Assembly: GCA_947170435.1 (NCBI GenBank)
Contig: CAMVTO010000022.1
Coordinates: forward strand, 1-43,173
Source: an uncultured Clostridia bacterium
GTDB taxonomy: Bacteria > Bacillota > Clostridia > Oscillospirales > Oscillospiraceae
Length of the DNA stretch: 43,173 nt
Direction: 5' to 3'
Shown here: one piece after another, positions 15,308 to 27,924 of the stretch
Numbering within the stretch: the stretch's first letter is position 1
Layout of the letters: every line of letters starts with the position of its first letter
Made by a program: the position numbers and the translations under genes
Notes under the pieces: generated by a model
Told to the model about the DNA's origin: nothing
The model's database searches: none
The model's input: only the letters and a program-made list of their open reading frames with translations

Positions 15308-16877
15308 TGAGGACGAGCGCTACGGCGCGCACGGACTTGCGTCAAGGGGCGGCGCAGGGCAGCGCCCCTTGATCCCCGTCCAAAACCCGAATGCGGCGAA
15401 TGCGCCGTCCGGGAGCGCCGTCATCCATCCGAATGGGATCAATCCTGTGCTGGGGAATCCGCCGGTCAAAAAACCGGCGAACGCGCAGGGCGCGAACCCG
15501 GCGACCATGCAGGCGAGCGGGCCCACCGTCAACGTGTCCGCGCTGGCTGCGCAGATGTTCCCGCAGAACGGGAACCCCAGCACCGACGACCTGCTGGCGA
15601 GCGCGTACCAGAACCTGAACGCGTATCAGAACGGGAAATTTGAGTACGATTTCAACCTCGATCCCGTCTATCAGCAGATGCGCGACAGCTATCTCCGGCA
15701 GGGGCGCATGAATGCGCGGGACGTGGCGGCGCAGGCGGCGGCGCTCACCGGAGGGTACGGCAACAGCTACGGCACCGTGGCGGCGCAGAGCGTGATGAAT
15801 CAGGCTGCGGAGCGCATTAATGATGCGATCCCGGACCTGCAGAACGCGGCGTATGCGCGCTGGGCGGACCAGCAGGGCAAGGATCTGAACCTCGCGCAGA
15901 TGTATTACAACATGTACGGCGATCAGTACCAGCGCGAACTGAATGAGGACATGCTCAAAGCGCAGTATGAGGACTATTCCGGGCTGAATGCGCGCGGGAT
16001 CGATACCTCCGCATATGAGCAGCGGATCGCGGATGAGGACGCCTTCACCAATTGGAAGCGGGATCAGGAGAAGAAAGACGCGGCGCTGCAGGAAGCCCTG
16101 ACTGCGGCGGAGTATCTGGACTTCAGCAAGCTGCAGGGGCTCGGGTACGATACCAGCGCGTATCAGCAGCAGCTCGCCGACGAGGACGCGTGGAACAAGT
16201 GGATCCAGGAGCGCACCAAGACCGAGGCCGCGCAGGCGGACGAGGATCGTCTGGAGGCAAAGGAAGAGAAGAAATTCACAAAGGCGCTGCAGATCGCAAC
16301 GACGCTGGGAGACTTCAGCGGCCTGCGCGAGTACGGGCTGAACGTGGACACGGCTGAGATGAAGTACAAGTTCGACCTCGCGATGAGCCTCGCCAGCAAC
16401 CTCGGCGACTTCAGCCTGCTAGAGGACATGGGGCTGGACACCAGCTACGTGCGGCTGCTGCAGGACGCCAAGATCGCCGGGCTGTTCGGCACCGGCGGTT
16501 CCGGCGGCGGGAGCGGCGGAGGGAGCGGCGGAGGAACAAGAAGTTCCAACCCCGGCTATGATTATGGCGACGACTACGATGAGACGCCCGAAGACCTGTA
16601 TGACAGCGTTCAGGCGGCGCTTATGGGAAATACGCCCCTTGCGGATTCCGCGGCGACGGCGGCAGGGTACAACGGTCAGCATGACTACGGACACCATCAG
16701 GATGACGTCGCGTTCGGGGATATGTTCCTCGCGCAGAATCCCGGCTATACGTTCCTTGGGTCTCAAAACGGGATTTATGTTGTCCAAAACAAAGATAACA
16801 ACAAAACTTACAAGTACAAATACGATTCAAAAACCGGGCAGTACCGCCAGATTGACGCGGACGGGAAGTTTATCTGA
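15279..16877 (+). CDS. Internal virion/ejection protein candidate
   Basis: A 532-residue protein. Residues 1-95 are Pro/Asn/Ala-rich. A helical part follows (FNLDPVYQQMRDSYLRQGR, ARDVAAQAAALTGGYGNSYG). There are degenerate repeats: GIDTSAYEQRIADEDAFTNW and GYDTSAYQQQLADEDAWNKW, then LGDFSGLREYGLNVDT and LGDFSLLEDMGLDTSY. A GGSGGGSGGG linker leads to a small C-terminal domain (HDYGHHQDDVAFGDMFLAQN). Its position before the giant protein matches ejection proteins of podoviruses. The function is inferred from context. Confidence 0.55.
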   Translation: MAITKKNPYDEDERYGAHGLASRGGAGQRPLIPVQNPNAANAPSGSAVIHPNGINPVLGNPPVKKPANAQGANPATMQASGPTVNVSALAAQMFPQNGNPSTDDLLASAYQNLNAYQNGKFEYDFNLDPVYQQMRDSYLRQGRMNARDVAAQAAALTGGYGNSYGTVAAQSVMNQAAERINDAIPDLQNAAYARWADQQGKDLNLAQMYYNMYGDQYQRELNEDMLKAQYEDYSGLNARGIDTSAYEQRIADEDAFTNWKRDQEKKDAALQEALTAAEYLDFSKLQGLGYDTSAYQQQLADEDAWNKWIQERTKTEAAQADEDRLEAKEEKKFTKALQIATTLGDFSGLREYGLNVDTAEMKYKFDLAMSLASNLGDFSLLEDMGLDTSYVRLLQDAKIAGLFGTGGSGGGSGGGSGGGTRSSNPGYDYGDDYDETPEDLYDSVQAALMGNTPLADSAATAAGYNGQHDYGHHQDDVAFGDMFLAQNPGYTFLGSQNGIYVVQNKDNNKTYKYKYDSKTGQYRQIDADGKFI

Positions 16878-16891
16878 CAGGAGGACAAACG

Positions 16892-19800
16892 ATGGCTGTT
16901 TACCTTCAGGACGTTGACAAAGGCAAGAAAAAAAAGGAGGAGGAGAAGAAGACGTCTGCTCCTCCTAAGTCTATTTCGGTTCCTTCCGTTTCGATCCCCT
17001 CGGCAAGTCCGGGCACGCAACCGGCACAGCGGCAGACAACGTCGGGACCGCCCGTGGCTGTTTCCGCGATCGAGGCGACCGCGTGGAAACAGCAGCAGGA
17101 TTATCTGGACGCGCTGTATCGCAACGCCGGGACGCAGTACATCCCGAACAGTCACGCGGCGGAGCTGAACCAGAACATGATGGAGCAGGGATTGGCGCCG
17201 ATCTATACGAGCCAGTCCTATGCAAAGCCGTTCAACGCGGCGGAGGCATACGCAGGAAAAATGCGCGTTCTCGAACGGGAACGGGATCGCTTGGAGGCGT
17301 CGTTTGGCGAGGTTGACATAGAGAACCGCGCGAGCGAGAGACGGCAGAGGAAACGCGCGGAGATCGAGCTTGCCGACCTCCAGTTCAGAGCGCCGTCCGA
17401 ACCTGAAAACGACGCGTTGTTCGACCGCATTTCAGAATTGGAAAAATTCCTTTCTGACTACGACCAGCATTATTATCAGGAACACGAAGGGAAAAAGAAG
17501 CGCATTGAGTACCTGAACGGACAGATCCGAATTCTTTCGGATAATGCGAAGGTTGCGGCGATGCCGCAGGACGTGCAGGATCTGCTGGAGAAGATCGCGG
17601 TCGCGGATGACGACTTTAATTCCGGTCGCATGTGGGGAGATCGCTCGAATTCGACGGCATTTGAAGCTGGCAGACCGTCAGGCTATTATTCAACCATGCG
17701 CCTTGCACAAACGCAGGAAGAAGCAGAGAATGCCCGGCAGCAGCTCTATGCAATGGGGTACAGTATCGACGAGGTCGATACAATGTATTCGGCATATAAA
17801 AACATCCATAACGACCGTGTAGCTGCGGAATTGAAAGCAAGCTATGAAGCAGCTGCCGATGCTGCACCAATTTCATCCACGATTGGGTCTGTTATCGCAG
17901 GCCTTGGCGGAAATGTGTCAGGTGCGTTCGGTATGCTCGCAGCTCCCGGTGAGCGTAACAACCCGGTTTTTACAGGGGCGAGTCTGTACGCAAACACGAC
18001 GCAGGAAACCGTGAGGGCAAACATCGAGAACAGCGTGCGGGAGAAGATCGACGACCCTGACTGGGCGAATTTCTTCTCGAAGGTCGCCGGGTACGGGTAT
18101 GCCGGCGCGCTGGCTGCTGCGCAGAGCGCACTGGCGATGGGGCTCGGCTCGGCTGCCGGTGTACCATTGCTGGGCGAAGCGCTGCTCGGCGTGGGCGCTG
18201 CAAGCCAGACCTATAACGACATGCTCAACAAGGGTTATACCTACGAGGACGCCCTTGTTTCCGGTTCTATCGCTGCCCTGATCGAGACACTGACCGAGCA
18301 CGTGTCCCTTGAAAATTTGCGCTGGCTGAAGGCGAGCGGCGGCGGGCTGAAGAATCTGCCGCTGAACCTCGTGAAGAGCTTCGTGACAGAAGGCAGCGAG
18401 GAGATCGCGTCCGACCTCCTGAACGAGGCATGGGACTACTTCGCCCATGGCGGCATGAGCGAATATTACCAGTTTGTGACGCGATACCTGGAGGAGCACC
18501 GAGGCGCGACCGAAGCAGAGGCGCGGAGCGCCTACGCACAGCAGTTCGGGGAGCAGCTCCTCGAAAGCGGCGTGATCGGCGGCTTTTCCGGTATGCTCGG
18601 CGCGGGATGGACCGGCACTGCAAACAGCGTGCGGGGCGGGATCTTTTCCAACATCGAGGGCCGGGAGACCGGCAACGTCTATCAGAACGTGTATCAGCGG
18701 ATGCTGCAGGAGCAGGCGCGCGGGAACACCGAGGCGAACCCGGCGGATATGTATACCGACCTGCTGCAGACGGCGCTGACGCTGCCGGAGGGGAGCAAGG
18801 CGCGGCAGAACCTTGTCAACATGCAGGAGACGTTCCAGACCGAGAGCCCCACGAAGCGGCAGGTGAGGCAGCAGGGCAAGGCGATCAACGAGGCGCTGTA
18901 TGAACTGAGCCAGACCGAGGAGGGCAGAGCTGCTGCGAATAAGTATGAGTATGACCTCGCCGTGCAGAACTGGGCCGCTACCGGCACCAGTGACGAGGTC
19001 GTTGATAAGAGCATTTTGACACGTTATGGCGTGACGGAAGAAACCATGAAAAAGGCGGTTGATGAAAAGAAAGGCATCACCGCCGAGAAGATCGTCGCGA
19101 TCGATAACGGCGTGGCGACGGTGCAGACCAGCGATGGCAGGACGGTGCGCGCGAATGAAGCGCAGTTCAAGTCCCGCGATCAGGCTGCGCTGTACCTCGC
19201 CGCACCCAAGCTCGGCTACAACGCGAACACCACGAACGACATCATCCAGCAGATCGATTCGACGCGCGACGTGCCGGTCCTGCAGCAGATGCTTGCCTTG
19301 GAGGAGGCGGTCCGCTACGGGCGCGCCGGGACGCAGCTCACGAACGAGACCATGCAGGACAACACCCTGACGGCGGATCAGCTTGCCGGGGCCTATACCA
19401 TTGGACGCGGGCTGACCGCGATTGCGACGCAGCAGCGGCAGAACCTGCTGCAGCAGGCGCGGGAGCGCATGGTCACGCAGCAGAAGATCACCGTGGACGG
19501 GAAGACCGAGAACATTTACACCGTCGGCGGGCTGACTGTGAACTCCCTGAAAGAGAGTCAGAAGGTGCAGGCCGGGGCGCTCATGCACCTCGCAAAGGCG
19601 GTCACAAAGAACAAGATCATCCTGTACGCGAGTGAGCTGAACGAGGACGGGCAGCGCGTGGTGAAGACCAACATTCCCGCCATCGGGGTGGCGGCGGGCG
19701 ACCTTGCACCGAACGCGGCGTATGACCGGGCGACCGGCGATATTTACGTCGATATCAACGCGGGACAGAGCGGACAGGGGCTGATGCTGTTCCACGCGTC

Positions 19801-22800
19801 CCATGAATTCGGGCACTACATCAAGCAGTGGAATCCCGCGAAGTTCCTCGCCATGCAGGACTTTCTGGTCAAGGAGGTCTACGGGGATAGGCTGGCGGCG
19901 GACCTGATCCGCGACCAGATGGACAAGGCAAAGGCAAACGGACGGACGCTGACGCAGGAGGAAGCCGCCGAGGAAATGGTCGCCGACGCCTTACAGGAAA
20001 TGCTGACCCGCGGCGACGTGCTGCAGAAGATCACGAAGCTGAAGCAGCAGGACAGAAGCCTGTGGCAGAAGCTGAAGGACTTCATCACCAACATGGCGAA
20101 GCGCATCCGGGCGATCTACAAGGGCGTGGACCCCGAGAGCCGGGAGGCGAAGGAGCTGCGGAAAGCCGGGGACGCCATCCAGAAGCTGGCGGATATGTTC
20201 GCCGAGGGACTGGAGGAAGCCGGGGAGAATTTTGAGGCGATAGGAAACGCGCGGGCCGTTGTGGAAATGAAAGCAAACGACAAGTTTTCCATGCGTGGTC
20301 CCGTCGAAGAAAGACCGGATCTGATCGCCGTACATAACTTGGAAAGCGACCGTCTTTTGACGCAAATTACAGAATGGGGCGGATTTCCTGCTCCTTCTAT
20401 TGCCATTACCCGCGCAAAGCTCGGTCATACAAAGTTCGGGGATACGACTGTTCTGTTTGACAAAACCACGATTGACCCGAGCCAAAGCCGCAAAAACGCC
20501 GTATACAGCGGCGACGCTTACACGCCGACAACGCCGCAGGTGCAGTACAAGGTCAGCGAAAAGGCCGCAGACAGACTGCGCGATACCTATTACGACCTTG
20601 CACGGAAATACGGCGACCGCGCGAGAGGCCTGTACGCGCTGGGGAATTACGCGGAAAATGACCTGAACCGCAAGGGGCTTGACCGAATAAAAAAAGACCT
20701 GAAGGACGACCGTGGTCTTCGGGAAGTCTTTTTGCGTGAAAAGGGATTGTCTGTCCCGGACGTGGAAACGCGGGAGGAACCTGTCTATGCGCCTGCTGCG
20801 ACGCAGGAAGAAGCGCAGAGGATCGCGTCGTATTTTATGTTCCGGGACGTAAACGGGAAGTCCTTAGTTGATGAATTCAACGGGATTGAACCCGGCAACG
20901 TAAGACGCGTGCGGTTTGCTTCGGAGCATGAGGCGGAGATCCGCGCGGCAATGGAAAAATCAGACGTGCCGAACGTGGCGGATCTGAGCAAAAGCGAAGT
21001 CACAAGATTCTTCCTTGACGCGATTCGCTATGACCCAAACAAAACAGAAACCGTAACCGACACCTCAAAGCGGGACGCCTTTTTGGAGCAGAACGCAGAG
21101 AAGGAAGGATATTCCGCGTGGATCGCCGGGCTTTTGGACGGGCTGATCGCAAAAAAAGGTATCTACAACGGGAAAGATATGTTTTACCCGAGTGGGAACC
21201 GCCGGAGTTGGGAGCAGTTACATTACGAATACAACCTTGAAAACATTGTACGCGCGATGTACGATACGCAAGAGGAGCAGGGCGCCGGTTTTGCCGGGAA
21301 CAATTTGTTCGGCGCAAGCGCCCAGAAGTATGCTTCCGTCGAGGAAATCCGGGAAGACGAAGACCGTCTTCGCAACATCGACGACGATGAATACGAAAAA
21401 CTTAAATCCGAGTATGTGAGCAGATTGGGTGAACTTGCCGATTCTTTTGCAAGAGACCCGTCGGACTGGCGGAACCGTGAATCCGCGTCCGACCTTCTGC
21501 TGGAAGCCGTTATGAAGCGCAAAACACGCGACGGGATCGCGGCGTACCTGAAAAAAGAGGGCAGCGGATGGACAAGGTATGCGGATCACATTGTGGACGA
21601 TCTGATCGACCTCGTGAGCGACGTCCGGAAAATGCCGACCGGATATTTTGAGGCGAAGCCTGCGAGGGCTGTGTATGCTGATGAAATCCGGGGCGTTGTA
21701 CTGCCGAACAACTCGGACGAAAAACTCTATGACGCGCTGAGCGAACGCGGGATCTCATACCTTACATATGAACGCGGAAACGATGCGGATAGAATTGAAA
21801 AGGTCAATGCTTTAGCCGATGAAAAACGGGTGAAGTTTTCCTCCCGTGACGCTTCCTACCTGAAAGCGGTCGAGGACGTGCAGGAGATCCGGGAGACGGT
21901 CGCGAACCGGAAGGACGCGAAGCTGTCCGCGAGGGACGGCGTTGAAGCAGACGCGGCTGCGACGCGAAGGGAGAGCACAGAGGTCAACGGCGACGCTGTC
22001 GTTTTCTCGTCCCGCGTCACGAACAGGGAGGAACTGGACTTCCTGAACGGGCAGGACTATGTGACGGTCTACCGCACCATGCAGGTCGTTGACGGGAAGC
22101 TGCATTCCCCAATGGCGGCAAAGGTGGACGGGAAGTGGACGGAGCCTTATGAAATCGGCAAGTGGTATCGTGCCGATGAAAGACCGGATCTTGCATTCCT
22201 GAAGCCCGGCAAGGAAGGCTACTACTTCAAGCTGAACAAAGGCAACGGGACTTCGATCGACGCGCGGTATAATCCGTATGAGCACACGTCGAATTCCGTC
22301 ATCAACGACCAGTTTTCTTCCGCGTACAAGCGCCCGAATCTCGTTGTGGTCGAGATGCACGTCCCGAAAAGCGAACTGACGAGCGGCTACCGTGCGCAAT
22401 ATGCGAAGGATACCGTCGGGTGGCTGAGTTGGAAGTCCGGCGCGACATCCACCGCGCTCGGCAAAAAGGGACTTGAAAGAAAGGTCCTTCTTTCCAGATG
22501 GACGCAGCCTGTTCGGATTCTCTCCGACGCCGAGGTCGCAGCCAAGTATAAGGAAATGCTGGAGGGAACCTGGATTTCGGTCGCCGATAACACGGTCACA
22601 CCTGGGCTCCTTGCGGAGCTGAGAAAGATCGGCGTGCCGATTACGGAATCCGGGAGGGTCAATGAGGGGCAGGCGAAGTTCTCTGTGCGGAATGTTGTCG
22701 GTGCAAGCGGGAAAAATTACGGCATCGGAGTATATCTGGATTCTGAACTTCTTGAAGGCTTGACTGAAAATGAACAGAAAGAGATTTTGAAGGAGTTCGT

Positions 22801-25800
22801 CAGAACGGAACTCGCCGGGCAGACATTAGCCGGATATGACCCACAGGGGCAACTTGTGGAAATCTCCATTGCAAAAAAGGGTGAAAAGTATAACCCGCAA
22901 AACGCAAAGCGAAGAGATGTTCTGTCTGAACTGTACAAAAAAAACAACAAAAATCCGAAAAAGCGTCAGGCGGTTTCCTTGGCTGATGAAATAGTCCATA
23001 CCGCGAAATATGACAAATCAGAGCCGGGAAAGAAACGGCACGATTGGCTTGATGAGAACGGTGCAAATCTTTGGGACATTTGGAAGGTAATTCTACAAGA
23101 TAAAGATAATTCCGTCTGGGAGGCGAATCTGAATATCGCAAACTCCAAAGACGGAAGAAAAATCCTGTATGATATCAGCCAAATAAAAATGGTGGAGCGG
23201 CCAGGACAGTCCGGCACAACAACCACCATGAAAAATAATACCACAGGTCTCCCGAGAAGTCAACAGGGAAATAATGGGAATCCTCATTCTGACCGCGAGG
23301 CTTCGGGGACGGACGCGCGGACGCTGCTGTCCGGGGCGCTGATGGACGTTGCGCAGACGGACGATGAGCGGAAGCTGCTGACGAAGTACCAGAGCGAGAT
23401 CGCCGAGCGCAACGCGGAGGAAGCCAAGCTCAACGAGACCCGCCGGGAGATCCGGGACATGATGTTCAGGAAGGGTCCGCGGGACGAGGCGTACAGGAAG
23501 AAGCTGGCGGACCTGAAGACCGAGGCGCAGAAGAGCGCGAACCGGCTGGAGATCTATGACAAACGTCTTTTGAAGCTGGAGGCGACGAAGCCCCTGAAGA
23601 GCGTGCTGGAGACCGAGACGCGCAACGCCGCCGAGCGTGCGCGGCAGCAGGGACGGGACGCGGAAGCGAAGCGGCTGAACCGGCGTATCGCGCGGCTGGA
23701 GGCGGACATCGAGCACCGCAAGGATATGCGGCAGAAAGGCATTGACCAGCGGGCGAGCAATGACCTTCGGACGCGGATCGAGAACCTTCGCAAAGACTTT
23801 GCCGAGAATCTTAGCAAGGACAAAACGATCCCGCCCGCGTTGGTGACCGGCGTGATCGACGTGTGCAACCTGATCGACCCCGTATCCCTCTCCGACTCGA
23901 CGCAGGACCTGTATGAACGGAAGTTCGACAAGAACGGGAAGCCATATTGGACCGGTGTTCGGGACGCGAGCAAATTCACGCAGGAGGAGATTGACAAGCG
24001 GATCGCGGACGGCACCATGCGGTATGCTTCGAAATCTGAGCTGAGTCAGGAGACGGGACGCGCGAAGAAAGAAAAGAGTATGCGCGCCGCTCTCCTCGAA
24101 ATGAAGCAGGCGTATGAATCACTCAAGACGAATCAGAATATTTCCTATGATTTCAAGTCCGAATTTGAGCAGGAGCTGGCGGACAGGATCGGCATTCTCG
24201 CGGATGCGGTCGGCAATACGCCTCTGCGCGCCATGAGCAGGACGCAGCTTGAGGACGTGTATGACGCGATGGTGGAGATCCGCCACACGCTGGCAAACGC
24301 CAAAAAGCAGATCGGCAGGGAAGACGCCATCACGAATTATCAGGCGGCGATGGGCTTCGTGGAGACCATGCAGAACGTCAAGGACAAGAAGCTGAACAAG
24401 GGCTTCGGGAACAACCGGGCGCTCGCAGCGATGCGCAACTACCTGACGAATCCGCTCCGCGCCGTGCATGAGATGGCAGGCTTTGACGAGGATTCCGAAT
24501 TCGTGAAGTCGTTCGACGCGATCAAGAACGGTTACTTTAAGGGGCAGGAATGGGCGATGCTGGCGCAGAAGGTCATGGAACCCTTCATGACCGGCGAGAA
24601 CCGCAAGCGGTTTGAGGACGCAAGCCAGAATGCGCATGACTTTGGGCTGAAGGATCTGAACGGCAAAGACCTGAAGATCAGCAAGATGCAGGCCATGCAG
24701 ATTCTGCTGACCTATGAGCGCGAGACCAACAACGAGAACCGCGCCCACCTTGCGAATACGATCCTGATCCCGGATGTGGACTACATCAAAAAGGGGCAGT
24801 ACGCGAAGGCGCTGGACAACGCGCAGAAGCTGGCCGCGCTGGACGCGCAGACCGTAAAGAAGCTGCGCGACGGGCTGGACACCGCGTTTGACCGAGACTT
24901 CATGGAAGCGGCGCGGAAGGTCTTCCAGATGGCTGCCGACGCGGTGAACGAGACCTCGCTGCTGCTGAAGGGCAGGGCGATCGCCACCGAAAAATTTTAC
25001 ATCCCCTACGAGGTATTCGGAGACGTTCTGAACAACGATTTCGAGAACGTGGCGTACAATATCGCCATCGCGAACATGGGCATGACCAAGAGCGTGCAGC
25101 CGAATTCGAACGCCTCGCTTGTGATGCGCGGACTTGACACCGTTATGAACAAGCACATCAGCGACACCGCGAAGTATTACGGGTTAGCGATCCCTGTCAG
25201 GAACTTTACGAAGGCATACAACACGAAGCTGACGGCGGCAGACGCTGCGGAATACAACGTATTCAGCGCGAAGAATGCCATCCGCGACGCGTGGGGCGCC
25301 GATGCAATGAAGCTGATCGAGCAGGCTGTCGCGGACGTGCAGGGTTCGAGACCCGGCGACAGGTCGAAGATCCTTGACGCGATCCGCTCCGCGTGGGTCA
25401 CGGCGACGCTTGCCGGTAACGTGAGCGTGTGGATGAAGCAGGCAGCTTCCTATCCGACGGCAGGGTCCGTGCTTTCCGGCAAGGCTCTGATCGCGGGGCT
25501 GAAATACCTCGGGACGGACACTCGGAAACGGTCGCGGCAGGCGCTTTGGGCGGAGATCGACGAACATACCCCGCTGCACTACATGCGGCGCGCAGGTCTC
25601 AGCACACAGGAACTTGGCGACTTCTCGCAGAGCAAAGGCTTTTTGAAGCGGCTTTCCGACCGCGCAGGTCGGTTCAGCCCGATGAACTGGATCCAGAGCA
25701 TGGACGTCAGGACGACGGCTGCGCTGTGGGTCGCGTGCAAGGCGCAGGCGAAGAGCGACAACTATCAGCCCGGCACGGACGCCTATTGGGAGCATGTGAC

Positions 25801-27853
25801 CGAACTGTATCAAAAGGTCCTTGAGGAAACGCAGCCCATGTACGACCCCATGCACCGCGCCGAGATCACGAAAAACAAGGCACAGCACTTTATCGTATTC
25901 CAGACGCAGCCGCTGCAGAACAGCGGCATCCTGCGCACGGCGACGATGGAGTGGCGTGCGGCTGTCAAGACCTACGGAAAAGGAAGCGAACAGGCGAAGG
26001 CAGCCGGAAAGCGCTTCCTGAAGGCGACCACGAGCCAGCTTGCCAGCCACATGGTGTTTGCCGCCATGACAGAGATTGCGGCGGGAATTCTGCACAAGAT
26101 GAACCCGTGGCGCGACGACGACAAGGAGCTGACCTTGGAAAGCGTGCTCGGCGAGTACATGAAGGAGGTCGGGACGGCTTACTTCGGCGCCGTACTCCCG
26201 GTATTCGGGAACTACACCGTGAGCGTGCTGGAGCGCATTTTCGGCGGGAGTCGGTACGACGTTCTGAGCGAACCGGTTGTGGACCGCATCAATACGACGG
26301 TAGCGAACCTGCAGCGGCTGCAGGATCCCTCCGTTGAGAACGTGCTTGCCGCAATCACGGACATCCTGAGCTACACCGGATTCCCCGCCGGGAACATCTA
26401 TAACATAGCAAACGGCATCCGGCTTCACGCGGAGGACATCATCAACGGGCACGCGTTTTCCTTCGAGGCGGGCGTGAGCCGGACGACGGCGCAGGAGCGC
26501 AACCGCCTGTATGATGCGCTGGTCAGCGGCGATCAGGCGAAGGTGACCGAAATCAAGGCAACCTTCAAGACCGAGGAGGAATACCTGCGGGCGGTGAGGC
26601 AGACGCTGACGGAGCATGACGACCGGATTCAGGCTGCCGTGGAAGCGCGGCAGGACATGGACATGCAGACTTACACGTCCGTGCTCAACGAGATCATCGG
26701 CGAGGGCGTCTTCAGCCGGGACGACGTGCTGCAGGCGGCGGAGAGCGCGAACAGCGCGTACAATTCCGCAGTCAAGGCTGCGTACACGGCGCAGCAGGCG
26801 GGCGACGAAAAAGCCTTCCGGCAGAAGGTCGCCGATATCGTGGCGAAGGGCTACGATGAGGAAGCCTTCCGGCAGGCTGTCAAGGACTACGTCCCGAAGG
26901 AAACCGACGGCGAGGACGAGGACAAGGAAGTCCAGTGGCTGTCCGCCTCCGACACGAAGGCGTTCTTGTATAAGGCGCTGCTGGAGAACGACGCCTCCAC
27001 CGTGGCGATCCTGAAGCAGGCGTTTGACACCGAAAAGAAGTATCACAACGCGATCGTCTCCGCGCTGAAGGAGAACGACCCGCGCATCCGGGAAGCGGCT
27101 GAAGCGAGGCTTCGCGGCGACAGCAGCGAGTATCTGCGCATTACGAAGCAGATCCTTGCGGAGAAACACTTCACGCAGGACGATGTTGTGAAGGCTGTGA
27201 ACGGCGTGATGAGCTCCATCAAATCCGGCGCGGAGGAGGACGAGAACGCGACCGTCACTCCGTGGTGGGAGGATGAGAGCGAGTCCGGCACCAGCTTCGG
27301 TTTCAAGAAGGCGGACCTGCAGAACGCTTTCGCCTCCGGCGACCGGCAGGACATCGAGCTTGTGATCAGCGAGATCACTGCGGACGCGGTGGCGAAGGGC
27401 AAGACGCAGGAGGACGCGCAGTCGAGCGCGGAATCCACCGTCGCCAGCGCACTGAAGGACCTGTACCTGAATGACGGGATCGACGCCGCAGGCGTGAAGA
27501 CCTATCTGAAGCGGTATTCGGGCGACGACGACAACGACGTTTATTGGATCCTCGACAACTGGGACTACGCCAAGGAGAACGGCAAGGACGCGTCCTACGG
27601 GAAGTATTACAAGTTCTATGAGGCGGTTCAGACCGGCAAGAACCTGAAGAGCGAGGTCCAGCGGTACCTGGCGCATGGCGTAAAAAAGGAAACGCTGGCT
27701 TCGCAGATCACCTCCTACTTTAAGCCGATCTACAAGGACATGAACAACACCCAGCGGGCGGCGCTGAAGGGCTACCTGCTGAACGCCTACGCGGCGCTTG
27801 GCTACAATCGGTACAAAAAGTCAAAGGATATCGACAAGTGGCTGAAAAGCTGA
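16892..27853 (+). CDS. Giant internal virion protein (large polyvalent protein, 3653 aa)
   Basis: One frame of 10,962 bases. Order: Pro/Ser-rich start; coiled coil (about residues 120-200); hydrophobic, membrane-active-looking segment (about 395-440, rich in Gly/Ala/Leu); zincin-like metalloprotease with HEFGH at 971-975 and a downstream EEMVAD near 1027 as a possible third-ligand region; a cassette of separate modules (about 1131-2125) divided by FSxR-type motifs; a long helical core (about 2130-3200) of the LPD type; and three degenerate helical repeats near the C-terminus. Such polyvalent proteins are injected with phage DNA and carry enzymes or anti-defence domains. The cassette has lower GC than the flanks. 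GACAGGAGGACAAACG precedes the start; a late promoter follows the stop. Confidence 0.75.
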   Translation: MAVYLQDVDKGKKKKEEEKKTSAPPKSISVPSVSIPSASPGTQPAQRQTTSGPPVAVSAIEATAWKQQQDYLDALYRNAGTQYIPNSHAAELNQNMMEQGLAPIYTSQSYAKPFNAAEAYAGKMRVLERERDRLEASFGEVDIENRASERRQRKRAEIELADLQFRAPSEPENDALFDRISELEKFLSDYDQHYYQEHEGKKKRIEYLNGQIRILSDNAKVAAMPQDVQDLLEKIAVADDDFNSGRMWGDRSNSTAFEAGRPSGYYSTMRLAQTQEEAENARQQLYAMGYSIDEVDTMYSAYKNIHNDRVAAELKASYEAAADAAPISSTIGSVIAGLGGNVSGAFGMLAAPGERNNPVFTGASLYANTTQETVRANIENSVREKIDDPDWANFFSKVAGYGYAGALAAAQSALAMGLGSAAGVPLLGEALLGVGAASQTYNDMLNKGYTYEDALVSGSIAALIETLTEHVSLENLRWLKASGGGLKNLPLNLVKSFVTEGSEEIASDLLNEAWDYFAHGGMSEYYQFVTRYLEEHRGATEAEARSAYAQQFGEQLLESGVIGGFSGMLGAGWTGTANSVRGGIFSNIEGRETGNVYQNVYQRMLQEQARGNTEANPADMYTDLLQTALTLPEGSKARQNLVNMQETFQTESPTKRQVRQQGKAINEALYELSQTEEGRAAANKYEYDLAVQNWAATGTSDEVVDKSILTRYGVTEETMKKAVDEKKGITAEKIVAIDNGVATVQTSDGRTVRANEAQFKSRDQAALYLAAPKLGYNANTTNDIIQQIDSTRDVPVLQQMLALEEAVRYGRAGTQLTNETMQDNTLTADQLAGAYTIGRGLTAIATQQRQNLLQQARERMVTQQKITVDGKTENIYTVGGLTVNSLKESQKVQAGALMHLAKAVTKNKIILYASELNEDGQRVVKTNIPAIGVAAGDLAPNAAYDRATGDIYVDINAGQSGQGLMLFHASHEFGHYIKQWNPAKFLAMQDFLVKEVYGDRLAADLIRDQMDKAKANGRTLTQEEAAEEMVADALQEMLTRGDVLQKITKLKQQDRSLWQKLKDFITNMAKRIRAIYKGVDPESREAKELRKAGDAIQKLADMFAEGLEEAGENFEAIGNARAVVEMKANDKFSMRGPVEERPDLIAVHNLESDRLLTQITEWGGFPAPSIAITRAKLGHTKFGDTTVLFDKTTIDPSQSRKNAVYSGDAYTPTTPQVQYKVSEKAADRLRDTYYDLARKYGDRARGLYALGNYAENDLNRKGLDRIKKDLKDDRGLREVFLREKGLSVPDVETREEPVYAPAATQEEAQRIASYFMFRDVNGKSLVDEFNGIEPGNVRRVRFASEHEAEIRAAMEKSDVPNVADLSKSEVTRFFLDAIRYDPNKTETVTDTSKRDAFLEQNAEKEGYSAWIAGLLDGLIAKKGIYNGKDMFYPSGNRRSWEQLHYEYNLENIVRAMYDTQEEQGAGFAGNNLFGASAQKYASVEEIREDEDRLRNIDDDEYEKLKSEYVSRLGELADSFARDPSDWRNRESASDLLLEAVMKRKTRDGIAAYLKKEGSGWTRYADHIVDDLIDLVSDVRKMPTGYFEAKPARAVYADEIRGVVLPNNSDEKLYDALSERGISYLTYERGNDADRIEKVNALADEKRVKFSSRDASYLKAVEDVQEIRETVANRKDAKLSARDGVEADAAATRRESTEVNGDAVVFSSRVTNREELDFLNGQDYVTVYRTMQVVDGKLHSPMAAKVDGKWTEPYEIGKWYRADERPDLAFLKPGKEGYYFKLNKGNGTSIDARYNPYEHTSNSVINDQFSSAYKRPNLVVVEMHVPKSELTSGYRAQYAKDTVGWLSWKSGATSTALGKKGLERKVLLSRWTQPVRILSDAEVAAKYKEMLEGTWISVADNTVTPGLLAELRKIGVPITESGRVNEGQAKFSVRNVVGASGKNYGIGVYLDSELLEGLTENEQKEILKEFVRTELAGQTLAGYDPQGQLVEISIAKKGEKYNPQNAKRRDVLSELYKKNNKNPKKRQAVSLADEIVHTAKYDKSEPGKKRHDWLDENGANLWDIWKVILQDKDNSVWEANLNIANSKDGRKILYDISQIKMVERPGQSGTTTTMKNNTTGLPRSQQGNNGNPHSDREASGTDARTLLSGALMDVAQTDDERKLLTKYQSEIAERNAEEAKLNETRREIRDMMFRKGPRDEAYRKKLADLKTEAQKSANRLEIYDKRLLKLEATKPLKSVLETETRNAAERARQQGRDAEAKRLNRRIARLEADIEHRKDMRQKGIDQRASNDLRTRIENLRKDFAENLSKDKTIPPALVTGVIDVCNLIDPVSLSDSTQDLYERKFDKNGKPYWTGVRDASKFTQEEIDKRIADGTMRYASKSELSQETGRAKKEKSMRAALLEMKQAYESLKTNQNISYDFKSEFEQELADRIGILADAVGNTPLRAMSRTQLEDVYDAMVEIRHTLANAKKQIGREDAITNYQAAMGFVETMQNVKDKKLNKGFGNNRALAAMRNYLTNPLRAVHEMAGFDEDSEFVKSFDAIKNGYFKGQEWAMLAQKVMEPFMTGENRKRFEDASQNAHDFGLKDLNGKDLKISKMQAMQILLTYERETNNENRAHLANTILIPDVDYIKKGQYAKALDNAQKLAALDAQTVKKLRDGLDTAFDRDFMEAARKVFQMAADAVNETSLLLKGRAIATEKFYIPYEVFGDVLNNDFENVAYNIAIANMGMTKSVQPNSNASLVMRGLDTVMNKHISDTAKYYGLAIPVRNFTKAYNTKLTAADAAEYNVFSAKNAIRDAWGADAMKLIEQAVADVQGSRPGDRSKILDAIRSAWVTATLAGNVSVWMKQAASYPTAGSVLSGKALIAGLKYLGTDTRKRSRQALWAEIDEHTPLHYMRRAGLSTQELGDFSQSKGFLKRLSDRAGRFSPMNWIQSMDVRTTAALWVACKAQAKSDNYQPGTDAYWEHVTELYQKVLEETQPMYDPMHRAEITKNKAQHFIVFQTQPLQNSGILRTATMEWRAAVKTYGKGSEQAKAAGKRFLKATTSQLASHMVFAAMTEIAAGILHKMNPWRDDDKELTLESVLGEYMKEVGTAYFGAVLPVFGNYTVSVLERIFGGSRYDVLSEPVVDRINTTVANLQRLQDPSVENVLAAITDILSYTGFPAGNIYNIANGIRLHAEDIINGHAFSFEAGVSRTTAQERNRLYDALVSGDQAKVTEIKATFKTEEEYLRAVRQTLTEHDDRIQAAVEARQDMDMQTYTSVLNEIIGEGVFSRDDVLQAAESANSAYNSAVKAAYTAQQAGDEKAFRQKVADIVAKGYDEEAFRQAVKDYVPKETDGEDEDKEVQWLSASDTKAFLYKALLENDASTVAILKQAFDTEKKYHNAIVSALKENDPRIREAAEARLRGDSSEYLRITKQILAEKHFTQDDVVKAVNGVMSSIKSGAEEDENATVTPWWEDESESGTSFGFKKADLQNAFASGDRQDIELVISEITADAVAKGKTQEDAQSSAESTVASALKDLYLNDGIDAAGVKTYLKRYSGDDDNDVYWILDNWDYAKENGKDASYGKYYKFYEAVQTGKNLKSEVQRYLAHGVKKETLASQITSYFKPIYKDMNNTQRAALKGYLLNAYAALGYNRYKKSKDIDKWLKS

Positions 27854-27858
27854 GTCGC

Positions 27859-27893
27859 GGCTATCTAAAAGAGACCTCCCTTTGTTGTATCAT
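27859..27893 (+). promoter_or_regulatory. Late promoter P-late2
   Basis: GGCTATCTAAAA (27859-27870), 17 bases, then TATCAT (27888-27893). This repeats the element at 4273 with identical spacing. Upstream the two sites also share a CGYG tetramer. The predicted start near 27900 lies in the loop of a long inverted repeat, so transcripts from here lack its left arm. Confidence 0.72.
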
Positions 27894-27924
27894 GGGTACA
27901 GCAACGAAAGGGAGGTCCCTTTTT
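27873..27924 (+). promoter_or_regulatory. Inverted repeat sequestering the fiber ribosome site (read-through RNA)
   Basis: GACCTCCCTTTGTTG (27873-27887) pairs with CAAC (27902-27905) and AAAGGGAGGTC (27907-27917) with a single bulged G. The 14-base loop begins with the TATCAT -10 box. The right arm contains the GGGAGG ribosome site of the fiber gene and is followed by CCTTTTT. Messages from upstream would fold into a terminator-like hairpin that hides the ribosome site; messages from P-late2 cannot. Confidence 0.7.

Noticed and set aside
16892..27853. N4-like virion RNA polymerase
   Set aside because: Size and capsid family would fit, but I could not see the single-subunit polymerase motifs; the visible HEFGH and modular layout argue for a polyvalent protein.
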